Source of the DNA: Nocardia otitidiscaviarum NBRC 14405
GTDB taxonomy: Bacteria; Actinomycetota; Actinomycetes; Mycobacteriales; Mycobacteriaceae
Length of the DNA: 64,000 bases
Direction of reading: 5' to 3'
NCBI RefSeq assembly: GCF_000308635.1
Contig: NZ_BAGD01000281.1
Coordinates: 124,001-188,000 of the forward strand
Position numbers and translations under genes: made by a program
Notes under the pieces: model-generated
Database searches by the model: none
What the model saw: only the letters and a program-made list of their open reading frames with translations
Told to the model about the DNA's origin: nothing
Shown: one piece after another, positions 47,439-55,888 of the stretch
How positions within the stretch are numbered: the first letter of the stretch is position 1
How the letters are laid out: each line of letters opens with the position of its first letter

Positions 47439-48072
47439 GGATCACCACCAACTCCTCATGTCGCTGGGAGGGATGGATGAGACCCGCACGGGCCAGCCGG
47501 TCGGCTTGGCGGCGCAGCACCGGACCGAACGGAATGGTGGCGCGGGCGACCACGGCGGCTTTCAGGCCGCCCTCGCGCAGGTGCGTCAGGGTGCGGTCGG
47601 TGCCGCAGAGGCTCGAATGGACGAGCAGCAGCATCCCGGTGCGCGACAGCACGCGGGGCGCGAGTCCACACACAGCGTCGACCGCGTCCCGGCCGTCCGA
47701 TCCGGCGGCCCAGTTGCGTGCGGCACCCCGGGCCGGACCGTCCGAAGCCGCCGGAACATAGGGCGGATTGGCCAGGACCACATCGAAACGCCTGTCGTGC
47801 AGCATTTTTCGGATATCTCCACGCAGCAGCTCGATATCGATGCCCCGCATGCGGCAGTTCAGCCACGCCGAGGCCAGCGCGGCGCGGGAGATGTCCACCG
47901 CGGTCAGCGCCGCGGGACGGATCCGGGACGCGGCATGAATGGCCAGCGCACCGGTGCCGGTGCACATGTCCAGCACCCGGCCGTGCGGTGCGACGGCGGC
48001 ATCGGCCAGAGCGCGAGCGAGCAGCCGGGTATCGGCCTGGGGGCGGTAGACGCCCGGTGCGCGAATCAACAT
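47416..48072 (-). CDS. HemK/MTQ2-like SAM-dependent methyltransferase
   Basis: A 218-residue class I methyltransferase: motif I VLDMCTGTGALAIHAA, acidic loop TAVDIS, and catalytic NPPY in DVVLANPPYVPAA, the signature of N5-glutamine or adenine-type N-methyltransferases. It lacks the N-terminal helical domain of PrmC/HemK, so it resembles MTQ2/HemK2-type short forms. The substrate is unknown. The start is ATG 48072 or GTG 48075. It is embedded in the sigma factor / HDO / CDGSH unit. Confidence 0.87.
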   Translation of the reverse strand: MLIRAPGVYRPQADTRLLARALADAAVAPHGRVLDMCTGTGALAIHAASRIRPAALTAVDISRAALASAWLNCRMRGIDIELLRGDIRKMLHDRRFDVVLANPPYVPAASDGPARGAARNWAAGSDGRDAVDAVCGLAPRVLSRTGMLLLVHSSLCGTDRTLTHLREGGLKAAVVARATIPFGPVLRRQADRLARAGLIHPSQRHEELVVIRADRPRQ

Positions 48073-48103
48073 CACGAATACCGGATAACCAGGAACCGGC
48101 GAG

Positions 48104-49108
48104 CTAATCGGCCGCGGCGGGCTCCCACAGCGACGGACGACCCTGCCGCCAGCAGGCGAGCACCTGGTCGGCGAACCGCTGTTCGAGCAGGTCGGTGGCC
48201 TGGATGCCGAAGACCACCGACTCGCGCAGCCCGGGTTCCCGCAGCAGCAGATCGCCGATCACATCGCGGCGCATGAGCTGCTCGTGCACCGCGTCCGCCT
48301 CCACGTGCTCGCGATAGAACCGCACGCAGGCTGGATGCGCGTCCAGGCGGGTCAGCGCCGCCACCATGTGCTGCGAGGCCGGTGGGGAGGTGATCTCCAC
48401 GGCGGCGAAATGACCGATGCCCGCACCGCGCAGGCCGCGGTGCAACCCGAACAGCGACATCATGTCGACCAGGGCGAGCATGGGCGTGGCCGCGACCTCC
48501 AGGTAGTGCAGATAGCCGGGATGCAACTGCGCGCCCGCCAGCAGATCGGCGTAGAGCTCGGCGTGCACCCGGTCGCCCCGTCCGCCGCCGAACTCGTCGA
48601 ACTCCACGGCCACCAGGGCGGCCTTGGACCAGCCGCGCAGGCGGGGGATCAGCCAGGCGTACGGGTCGGCCTCCTGGTGATGCAGCACCGATCGGTGCAC
48701 GAAGTACTCGCGCAGTTGCCACATCTCGCCCTGATCGCGCAGGAACCCGCTCGGACCGCCCGCCTCGGCGGGGACCTCGAGCAGCCGGTCGAGTTCACCG
48801 TCCAGATCGTCGCCGCCCGGAGTGTCGGCGCGCAGGGCGGCCAGGAACACCTGCTCCAGACCGGCGCGCAGGCGCAGCAGTTCCGGATCCCACTCCCAGT
48901 CCGCGTCCACACCCGCCAGCCCCTGATAGTGCAGTTCGTAGCAGGTGTGCAGGGCCAGGTGCAGGTCGCGGCCGTAGGGATCGGCCGATGTGAGGCTCGG
49001 GGTGGGCACCGGCGTCCCCGGCGGTCGGCGCAGCGTCTCGACCACCGCCGCGGACAGTTCTCCGCAGGGCGCGGGCAGTGCCGTGACCGGTGCGCTCGTC
49101 GCAGTCAT
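48104..49108 (-). CDS. iron-containing redox enzyme, heme-oxygenase-like di-iron (HDO) family
   Basis: A 334-residue all-helical protein of the PF14518 type. Recognisable segments are LHTCYELHYQGLAG, YFVHRSVLHHQEADPYAWLIPRL, VEFDEFGGGRGDRVHAELYADLL and REHVEADAVHEQLMRRDVI; the clustered Glu and His residues are the expected di-iron ligands. Characterised relatives (SznF, UndA, BesC types) oxygenate or fragment small molecules with O2. Here the substrate is unknown. It starts one base after the sigma-factor stop. Confidence 0.87.
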   Translation of the reverse strand: MTATSAPVTALPAPCGELSAAVVETLRRPPGTPVPTPSLTSADPYGRDLHLALHTCYELHYQGLAGVDADWEWDPELLRLRAGLEQVFLAALRADTPGGDDLDGELDRLLEVPAEAGGPSGFLRDQGEMWQLREYFVHRSVLHHQEADPYAWLIPRLRGWSKAALVAVEFDEFGGGRGDRVHAELYADLLAGAQLHPGYLHYLEVAATPMLALVDMMSLFGLHRGLRGAGIGHFAAVEITSPPASQHMVAALTRLDAHPACVRFYREHVEADAVHEQLMRRDVIGDLLLREPGLRESVVFGIQATDLLEQRFADQVLACWRQGRPSLWEPAAAD

Positions 49109-49109
49109 C

Positions 49110-49937
49110 TCAGGCCGCGCGTTCCTCGCCGAGTGCCTGGTGCCGCAGCTTCGCCAGGGTTTTGCTCAGAATGCGGGACACCTGCATCTGCGACACCCGC
49201 AGCTGGGCGGCGATCTGGGATTGGGTCATGTGCTGGTAGAAGCGCATGGTCAGGATCCGGCGCTCGCGTTCGGGCAGGGCCGCGATGAGCGGGCGCACCG
49301 CCATGGCGTCCTCCAGGAGGCGATAGCAGGGCTCCTCGGTGCCCAGCGTGTCCACCGTCCGGGGCGCGGGGTTGTCGTCCTCGGTGTGGGTCGCGGCGTC
49401 CAGGGAGTCGGCCTTGTAGGCCGTGCGGGCGATCAGCGCCTGGGTCACCTCGGTGAGTTCGACTCCGAGTTCGGCGGCGATCTCGCGGGCGGTGGGCTGA
49501 CGGCGCAGCCGCTGCGTGAGACGGTCCACGGCCGGACCGATATTCCGCTGAATCTCCTTGGTACGCCGGGGCACCCGCAGCGCCCAGGTGTGGTCGCGGA
49601 AGTGGCGGCGCACCTCGCCCATGATGGTGGGCACCGCGAAGGACAGGAATCCGCTGCCCCGGCTCACATCGAAGCGATCCACGGCCAGCACCAGGCCCAG
49701 GGTGGCGATCTGATGCAGATCCTCGAATTCCTCGCCGCGTCCGGCGAAGCGGCGCGCGATGTGCTCGGCCAGCGGCAGGCACAGGTGCATGATCTGGTCG
49801 CGGATCTCGGCGCGGTGCGGATCATCGGGGGCCAGCGCGGCCAGCTTCTCGAACCACGGCTCGATATTGTCGTAACTGTCAGTGCCTGCCCTCAGCGGTT
49901 GGTCGGTTCGGCTCGTTCGGGTCTCTGCGGTCGGCAT
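49110..49937 (-). CDS. SigB/SigF-family RNA polymerase sigma factor
   Basis: A 275-residue alternative sigma factor of the stress/sporulation group. Region 2: CLPLAEHIARRFAGRGEEFEDLHQIATLGLVLAVDRFD and FLSFAVPTIMGEVRRHFRDHTWALRVPRR. Region 3: ELTQRLRR-like LTQRLRRQPTAREIAAELG. Region 4: LPERERRILTMRFYQHMTQSQIAAQLRVSQMQVSRIL. GAGGAG is 6 bases before ATG 49937. No anti-sigma gene is adjacent; instead it heads an operon with HDO, methyltransferase and CDGSH genes. Confidence 0.92.
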   Translation of the reverse strand: MPTAETRTSRTDQPLRAGTDSYDNIEPWFEKLAALAPDDPHRAEIRDQIMHLCLPLAEHIARRFAGRGEEFEDLHQIATLGLVLAVDRFDVSRGSGFLSFAVPTIMGEVRRHFRDHTWALRVPRRTKEIQRNIGPAVDRLTQRLRRQPTAREIAAELGVELTEVTQALIARTAYKADSLDAATHTEDDNPAPRTVDTLGTEEPCYRLLEDAMAVRPLIAALPERERRILTMRFYQHMTQSQIAAQLRVSQMQVSRILSKTLAKLRHQALGEERAA

Positions 49938-50075
49938 CGGCTGCTCCTCGCACTCCTCGGAAATCCGATGTCTTTCGGATACCCCGACTCTCGTTACCGA
50001 AACGTGATCGGCGAGCGGGATCCCCGTATCGGTTGTCGTGGCGAGGCGCGCGCGAATCACTGCTATACACGGGGC

Positions 50076-50579
50076 ATGTCCGAAGGACCTGAGCCGCGAG
50101 CGGCGTTCGACGCGCTCGTCGCCGCCGCCGACGCGCCGATCGTCATCGTGACCGCGGCCGTCGACGACGAGCGGGCGGGCTGTGTGGTGGGGTTCGCCAC
50201 GCAGGTCGCCATCGAACCCCCGCGCTTCCTGGTGTGCGTCTCCAGGGCCAATCACACCTACGGTGTCGCGCGGCGGGCGCACCATCTCGGAGTTCATCTG
50301 GTGGATCGCGAGAATATCGCTCTCGCGCAGTTGTTCGGGGCCGAAACCGGGGACGAGATGGACAAGTTCAGCTGGTGCCGGTGGTATGTGGGGCCGCACG
50401 GCGCGCCCCTGCTCGAGGAGGCCGCCGCCTGGTTCGTCGGCAGGGTGGTGGCGCGCCACGACTTCGGCGATCACGAGGGGGTGGTGCTGGCACCGGAGTA
50501 CGGGGCGGGACCCGGCGCGCCGGTGACCGCGCTGCGCTACCACGACGTCGCCGATCTCGAACCGGGACATCCCAGCTGA
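50076..50579 (+). CDS. flavin reductase domain protein
   Basis: A 167-residue FMN-binding split-barrel protein of the flavin_reduct family: PIVIVTAAVDDERAGCVVGFATQVAIEPPRFLVCVSRANHTYGVARRA and GVHLVDRENIALAQLFGAETGDEMDKF. Such proteins reduce FMN with NAD(P)H for partner monooxygenases, or act as F420/FMN reductases. TATACA at 50064-50069 lies 6 bases before ATG 50076, which suggests a leaderless transcript and excludes the long upstream frame. Divergent from the sigma-factor operon. Confidence 0.9.
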   Translation: MSEGPEPRAAFDALVAAADAPIVIVTAAVDDERAGCVVGFATQVAIEPPRFLVCVSRANHTYGVARRAHHLGVHLVDRENIALAQLFGAETGDEMDKFSWCRWYVGPHGAPLLEEAAAWFVGRVVARHDFGDHEGVVLAPEYGAGPGAPVTALRYHDVADLEPGHPS

Positions 50580-50602
50580 GAATGCCTGTGGCGCAAGGAG
50601 GG

Positions 50603-51046
50603 TCACTCCATCCCGTGCGCCTGCGCCACCAGATCGAAGAACACCCACACCCCGCCCCGGTCGTAAGATTCCGGAGCCTCCGAGCCGCCCAGGAACGGAT
50701 ACGGCGTGGCGATGTACACCTCGTCGGGCGCCAGTGCGCCCAGGCGGGCCCGAATCGCCGAAACATGGTGCGGCTGTAGCACATACGTCACCACATCCGG
50801 ATCGAACAGGACGCGGTCCACGAAATCGGCGATCTCGGCGAACGGGCCGTAGACCTTGACTCCCGGACTGTAGGGATCGAGCAACCCGTACTCGCCGGTC
50901 CGGGTGCTCATGAGGAAGGCGTGCCCCAGATCCGAGTACCCCACCACCGTGTCGAACCGCGGGTAGTGCGGTGCCCACGCGGGCATCACCCGGTCGAAGC
51001 GGACGGGGTCGAGCAATCGGAAGGGCACGCTGGTCACCGCGCCCAT
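50603..51046 (-). CDS. DUF1851-like (T6SS-immunity Tdi1-type) protein
   Basis: A 147-residue protein with VVGYSDLGHAFLMSTRTGEYGLLDPYSPG, resembling the C-terminal DUF1851/Tdi1-like domain, and a helix-rich second half (EIADFVDRVLFDPDVVTYVLQPHHVSAIRARLG) ending GGVWVFFDLVAQAHGME. Tdi1-type domains occur in immunity proteins and in orphan genes; no effector gene is adjacent here. ATG 51046 is 16 bp after the MFS stop. It may be co-transcribed with that transporter. Confidence 0.6.
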   Translation of the reverse strand: MGAVTSVPFRLLDPVRFDRVMPAWAPHYPRFDTVVGYSDLGHAFLMSTRTGEYGLLDPYSPGVKVYGPFAEIADFVDRVLFDPDVVTYVLQPHHVSAIRARLGALAPDEVYIATPYPFLGGSEAPESYDRGGVWVFFDLVAQAHGME

Positions 51047-51062
51047 CCAACCAGAGCGGCCG

Positions 51063-52310
51063 TCAGTCCCCGGCGGGCGGGCCGTGGCGGCGCAGCGCCC
51101 GCGGCAGGGCGACCGCCACCGCCGCCGTGACCAGCGTGCCACCCGCCCCCGCGACCACCAGCGTGGTGCGGGGATCGGTGGCATCGAGCAGCAGACCGCC
51201 GCCGACATACGACAGCGCGGCGGCGATTCCGATGGCGCCGTACAGATTTCCGAACACCCGGCCGAGCATGCCGTCGGGCACCAGCCGCTGGATCAGGGTG
51301 CTGGATGCCACGTCCATGCCCGCGATACCGAGGCCCCGCACCGCCTGCACGGTGAACGCGGCGGCCACCGACCAGGCCAGTCCGGTGAGCAGATTCCCGG
51401 CGCTGCTGACCAGGAAACCGCCGATGAGCAGTGCGGTCATCGACATACGGGTGCTCAGGCGGCCGATCAGCGCGTAACCGATCAGCAGCCCGATGCCCAC
51501 CGCGCCCAGCAGCAGGCCCACCGCGGCGTCGCCGGAACCCAGGGTCTGCGTGGCCAGCAGTACCAGGGCCACATCGTCCACGCCGTTGCACGCCACCACC
51601 GCACAGAAGCCGAGCGCAACGATCCGCACCACCGGGGTGCGCAGGATGTAGCGCAGGCCGGTCCGGGCCTCGGTCAGCAGCGAACCCGGGTCCCCGTCCG
51701 CCGGGGTCGGCGGCATCGGCCGGGTGGCGAGCAGGACCAGCGCCGACAGCAGGAACGAGGCCGCGTCGACCAGCAGCACACCCCGAATGCCGAGGAAGGG
51801 CAGCAGGGCGGCGGCCAGCAGCGGGCCGAACGCCTCGGCGGCATTGGCCCCGAATCCGATGGTGGAGTTCGCGGTCGCCAGATCCTTGTCCGCCACCATG
51901 GCGGGCACCGCGGACCGGGAGGCGGGCTGGAAGATGTTCGATGCGACGGACCGCGCCGCCACCAGCGCCAGCAGCAGCGGCAGCGGCGGCAGGGACAGCG
52001 CGATCAGCAGGACCAGCACGCCCTGCGCCACCTCGCAGCCGATCATGAGGCGGCGGCGGTCGAAGCGGTCGCTGAGCGCACCGGTGAGCGGACTCAGCAG
52101 GGAGGGCACGAAATCGCCGACGAGCAGCAGCAGCGCCACCGCCAACCCCTGCCCGGTGGTGTGCGCGACGTGCAGCATGAGCGCGACCAGGCTCATGGAG
52201 TCGCCCGCATAGGACACCACCCGCGCCGTGAACAGCGCGCCGAGCGGGCGGTTGGTGCGCAGCAGTCGCAGCGCGCGGCCGCGCTGCGCGGTCGGCGCGG
52301 GGGTCGGCAT
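51063..52310 (-). CDS. MFS transporter (EntS/MFS_3-like exporter)
   Basis: A 415-residue 12-helix transporter of the MFS_3/EntS-like group. Motif A is LTGALSDRFDRRRLMI; helix 1-2 region LGALFTARVVSYAGDSMSLVALML; and PASRSAVPAMVADKDLATANS is the usual helix 4-5 loop in this group, which includes drug and siderophore exporters. ATG 52310 is selected because upstream residues are polar and hold no membrane segment. No biosynthetic genes are adjacent. Confidence 0.87.
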   Translation of the reverse strand: MPTPAPTAQRGRALRLLRTNRPLGALFTARVVSYAGDSMSLVALMLHVAHTTGQGLAVALLLLVGDFVPSLLSPLTGALSDRFDRRRLMIGCEVAQGVLVLLIALSLPPLPLLLALVAARSVASNIFQPASRSAVPAMVADKDLATANSTIGFGANAAEAFGPLLAAALLPFLGIRGVLLVDAASFLLSALVLLATRPMPPTPADGDPGSLLTEARTGLRYILRTPVVRIVALGFCAVVACNGVDDVALVLLATQTLGSGDAAVGLLLGAVGIGLLIGYALIGRLSTRMSMTALLIGGFLVSSAGNLLTGLAWSVAAAFTVQAVRGLGIAGMDVASSTLIQRLVPDGMLGRVFGNLYGAIGIAAALSYVGGGLLLDATDPRTTLVVAGAGGTLVTAAVAVALPRALRRHGPPAGD

Positions 52311-52520
52311 GCGGATGGGCCTCCACCGGATCGGATCTCTCGCCACGGCGGGCACGCCCCGGCAGCGCCCCATGGTGCCCCGGGGGTCGAATGTCACGCA
52401 ATCGATTTCCGGATTCGGCGGTGCGCGCCTGCGCAACAACCGCGCACCGGTCGGATACCCTGCGAGCCGATTCGAAGATCTGGCCACGATTGACCCGGGT
52501 TCACCGAAAGGCGGGGCACG

Positions 52521-52961
52521 ATGAGCGGATTCGACACTTCACGCCTGATGGCCGGCACCGCGTGCGCGGCAGCCTGTCTGGCACTACCGGCGGTCATCGC
52601 CCCGCACGCGCAGGCGGCGGTCTCACCGACACTGTCGGTGACGATGGGAGGTTCCGCGCTCGGCGCGGCCAGACTAGCGGCGGTCGGCTGCCCGCAGACC
52701 GCGACGGCCCGGGTGACCATGCCCGACGGCAGCCCGGTCACCGGCGGCTTCGTCGACTTCTTCAGCCGCCTCCCCGGTGTAGCCGGCAATACCGTCGGCA
52801 CCGCCCCGGTGCACGACGGCACCGCCAGCATCCCGTGGGTTCCCGATATCGACGGCCAGCACATCGTCAGCGGCGTCTACTACGGCGGCCCCGCCCACGT
52901 CCGCACCACCGCCGGCTACACCACCATCACCACGGTCGACACCGGCGGCGTCTGCGCCTGA
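52521..52961 (+). CDS. small secreted protein, Ig-like fold predicted
   Basis: A 146-residue protein with signal peptide GTACAAACLALPAVIAPHAQA. The mature part has AVGCPQTATARVTMPDGSPVTGGFVDFFSR, DGTASIPWVPDIDGQHIVSGVYYGG and a terminal Cys (GGVCA), giving a beta-sandwich pattern like bacterial Ig domains and one possible disulfide. Same length and plan as the protein at 8963-9403. AAAGG lies upstream of ATG 52521. Function unknown. Confidence 0.7.
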   Translation: MSGFDTSRLMAGTACAAACLALPAVIAPHAQAAVSPTLSVTMGGSALGAARLAAVGCPQTATARVTMPDGSPVTGGFVDFFSRLPGVAGNTVGTAPVHDGTASIPWVPDIDGQHIVSGVYYGGPAHVRTTAGYTTITTVDTGGVCA

Positions 52962-53123
52962 CCGACACCGACATCGACATCACAAACGCGCCGCGGGGCA
53001 CCATCCGCGGCGCGTTCGCGTTGCGGGCGGTGACGCCGAAACAGGGGCGGATGTCCGATAGCGTGGGCCGGGTCGTGTCCCTACTGTCGGTGCTTCGGGT
53101 CGGGATCCAGGGAAAGGAAACGG

Positions 53124-53594
53124 ATGAAGGTGCGTGGCAGGGCCTGGGGTGCGAGTGTGGCTGCCGGTGTGATGGCAATGGCGGCAATGGTGTTCGGCGG
53201 GGCAGGAAGTGCCGCGGCCGATCTTCCCAGCAGCCAGGTGGATATGCGATGTGTCGGCATCAGCCCCAATATCGTGGACCTGCCCTACAGCTCGCAGGTG
53301 ATCGTCTCGTATCTCTACGACGAGTCGGGCTTCCCGTACATCACCGTCCACACCGGCGCGAGCCTGTGGGGCTACCACACGACCGCGACGCTGCGCTGGA
53401 CGAATCTGGCCACCGATGCGTCGGGCACAGTGACCGGAGACTCGCCGGTGTCCTCCTTCTTCGGCACCGGCGGCACCGTCTATTTCCGCGAGCCCACGGG
53501 TCCGGGGCCGGTTCGACTCGACCTCACGGTGGTGAACTCCGGTCTGGTGCCGGTTCCCCCGGTGAACTGTTCGGGGACCATCGACATCCACTAG
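53124..53594 (+). CDS. small secreted protein of unknown function
   Basis: A 156-residue protein: signal peptide VAAGVMAMAAMVFGGAGSAAAD, then a beta-rich mature region (SSQVIVSYLYDESGFPYITVHTGAS, TTATLRWTNLATDASGTVTG, GPVRLDLTVVNSG) with two Cys (MRCVG, VNCSG) near the ends. GGAAA-type Shine-Dalgarno upstream of ATG 53124. It follows another secreted protein by 162 bp; they need not be co-transcribed. No family recognised. Confidence 0.7.
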   Translation: MKVRGRAWGASVAAGVMAMAAMVFGGAGSAAADLPSSQVDMRCVGISPNIVDLPYSSQVIVSYLYDESGFPYITVHTGASLWGYHTTATLRWTNLATDASGTVTGDSPVSSFFGTGGTVYFREPTGPGPVRLDLTVVNSGLVPVPPVNCSGTIDIH

Positions 53595-53723
53595 CCGCAG
53601 TCCGTGTTCGACGAGGGCCCGGTCCACACGGACCAGGCCTTCGTCGCGTTCGCAGCCGAACTCGTGAACGACAGGATCGGGGCCGGAGCGAGAGCGGGTG
53701 CGCCTGTTCCGATAGGAGGACGG

Positions 53724-54353
53724 TCAGTCGGGCCCGCCCGCCGCCGATGCGGCGATGATGGCGGGGAGGTAGGTGCGTGCGAAGTGGCGTGCCTGATCGT
53801 CGTCGTCGATCGGCAGGGAGTCGCTCGGGACCATCAGGAACGAGGCGCTGACGCGGATCAACATGTCGGCAGCGCGCAGCGCTCCGTCGAGGGGGAGGGA
53901 CTCCCCGGTCAGCGCCATCGCGACGGCTGCCCGAATGGGCTCCATGGTGGCGAGATGGTCGGACAGGAAGGAACTGAGCGTTTCGGGCTCGAACTGGCGG
54001 AGCGCGGCCATGAGGGGGTGGTGCCGGGCCTCGTGCATGCCCAGGACGAAGGCTTCGATCGCCTTCTCCTCGGGCGATGACTTGGCGAGAATCCGGCTGC
54101 TGACGGTGAGGAAGAACGACACCACTTCACGGATCACGACCTGGCGGACGATCTCGTCCTTGTCGCCGAGTCGGCGGTAGATGGTGGGGCGCGATACCTC
54201 GGCACGCCGGGCGATATCGCCGACCGAGGTGCGTCGGAAGCCGTGCTCGACGAATTCGGTACGGGCTGCGTCGAGCAGTCGGCCCTGTTCCACGTCGGTC
54301 GTGAGCAGCCCGGATCCGAAGAGTTGCTCGACGTCCATACCCATGTGCGTCAT
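53724..54353 (-). CDS. TetR-family transcriptional regulator
   Basis: A 209-residue TetR protein: HTH LLDAARTEFVEHGFRRTSVGDIARRAEVSRPTIYRRLGDKDEIV at about 25-68, then a helical ligand domain (EAFVLGMHEARHHPLMAALRQFEPETLSSFL). A minus-strand GATAAT (54363-54368) lies 9 bases before ATG 54353, consistent with a leaderless start there. The HTH and layout recall regulators found beside mce or lipid genes. It is divergent from the AarF-like kinase gene, its probable target. Confidence 0.88.
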   Translation of the reverse strand: MTHMGMDVEQLFGSGLLTTDVEQGRLLDAARTEFVEHGFRRTSVGDIARRAEVSRPTIYRRLGDKDEIVRQVVIREVVSFFLTVSSRILAKSSPEEKAIEAFVLGMHEARHHPLMAALRQFEPETLSSFLSDHLATMEPIRAAVAMALTGESLPLDGALRAADMLIRVSASFLMVPSDSLPIDDDDQARHFARTYLPAIIAASAAGGPD

Positions 54354-54451
54354 ATGGGGGAGATTATCGTTCGCAAGTCGGTAACCCGCTACGGGAAGAG
54401 GTTTTCGTCTCATTGATCGCCGCAATCCAGTTGTCACGTCATACTTGTCCG

Positions 54452-55888
54452 ATGACGAGGGCGTCACGATCGCGCGCGGGACGCGCGGCCCGGTTCGGCG
54501 GTGCGGTGGGCGCCGAAGCGGCGAAACTCGCTGTTCACCAGGCCGTGGGCGTGGTCAGCCCGGGCGCGTCCGCGGATCGCGCCGGGCAGTTCCCCGCCCT
54601 CCTCGCGGATCGCCTGGTCGTCGTGCTCGGAAGTCTGCGCGGTGTCGCGATGAAGCTGGGGCAGTTGCTGTCGCTGATCGACGCGGGCCTGCTGCCGCCG
54701 AGCGAGCGCGAGTTGTTCCAAGAGACGTTGGCGCGTCTGCAGGACAGTGCTCCGGTGGTGCCGTGGCCCCGGATGCGCGCCCATCTGGAGGCGGAACTCG
54801 GCGGGAGATCGGCCGCGGTCTTCGCCGAATTCGATCCCGAACCGGTCGCCGCGGCGTCCATCGGGCAGGTGTACCGGGCACGACTGGCCGACGGGCGTGA
54901 CGTGGCGGTCAAGGTGCAGTACCCCGATATCGAGGCGGCGGTCCGGGCGGACCTGAAGAATCTGCGCACGCTGCTGAGCGTTTATCGACTGATCCATCCG
55001 GCGCTCGACACGGCCGCACTGGCCGACGAACTGGAGGCCCGGATCGGGGAGGAACTGGACTACCGGCTGGAGGCGGCCAATACGCTGCGGCTGGCTGCGG
55101 CATACCGGGATCATCCCTTCGTTCGGATACCGGACGTGGTGTCCGAGCTGTGCACCTCTCGGGTACTGGTGACGGACTACCTGTCCGGACGTCCGCTGCG
55201 CGAGGCGTATTCCGCGCCGCCGGCCGAGCGTGACCGGATTGCCGAGATCCTTTTCAGATTCTATTGCGGCACACCCTATTTCCTGCGGTTCTACAGTGCC
55301 GACCCGCATCCGGGGAACGTGCTGCTCCGCGACGACGGTACGGTCGGATTCATCGACTTCGGCCTGTGCAAGGCCGTGGACGCCGATACGGCCGAGACCG
55401 AACTGGCGGCGCTGCGCGCGGGAATCGACGGCGACAGCGAGCGGATCGTCGCGCTCATGGAAGCCCGCGGGTTCGCCTCGCGATCGTCGGTGTCGCGCGA
55501 CGAGGCGTACGCGACACTGCTGCGTGTCTTCGGCTGGTACCTGCGCGACGGCGAGGTGTCCTTCACACCCGCTGTCGCCAACGATCTGGTGGCGCTGCTG
55601 GGGTTCGGGGCGAACCGGACAGGATCGGTGCGGTCGTTCAACCTGCCCGCCGAACAGCTCTTGCGCGGGCGCACCGAGTTGCAGCTGGTCGCGATGCTGG
55701 GGCAGCTGCGGCCTCGGACGAATCTGCACGTGGTCGCCCGCGAATGGATCTTCGGCGAGGAACCGGGTACCGAGCTGGGGCGGGCACATCGCGATTGGCG
55801 TGAGTGTCAGCGGGTGGGCAGTGCGCCGTCCAGCCCACCGACCTCGGAGACCTGCCAATCCGCATCGCGGTCCACCGAGACCCGGTAG
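54452..55888 (+). CDS. ABC1/AarF/UbiB-family atypical kinase
   Basis: A 478-residue UbiB-type protein kinase-like ATPase. The KxGQ motif is MKLGQLLSLID, the Ala-rich loop is PEPVAAASIGQVYRARLADG, the ATP Lys is in VAVKVQYP, the catalytic loop is SADPHPGNVLLRDDGTVGFIDFGL. In bacteria UbiB supports quinone synthesis or lipid homeostasis. ATG 54452 is preferred over a frame extending 13 codons upstream because CATACT sits 6 bases before it. The last 82 bp overlap, tail to tail, the Mce-associated gene. Confidence 0.88.
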   Translation: MTRASRSRAGRAARFGGAVGAEAAKLAVHQAVGVVSPGASADRAGQFPALLADRLVVVLGSLRGVAMKLGQLLSLIDAGLLPPSERELFQETLARLQDSAPVVPWPRMRAHLEAELGGRSAAVFAEFDPEPVAAASIGQVYRARLADGRDVAVKVQYPDIEAAVRADLKNLRTLLSVYRLIHPALDTAALADELEARIGEELDYRLEAANTLRLAAAYRDHPFVRIPDVVSELCTSRVLVTDYLSGRPLREAYSAPPAERDRIAEILFRFYCGTPYFLRFYSADPHPGNVLLRDDGTVGFIDFGLCKAVDADTAETELAALRAGIDGDSERIVALMEARGFASRSSVSRDEAYATLLRVFGWYLRDGEVSFTPAVANDLVALLGFGANRTGSVRSFNLPAEQLLRGRTELQLVAMLGQLRPRTNLHVVAREWIFGEEPGTELGRAHRDWRECQRVGSAPSSPPTSETCQSASRSTETR

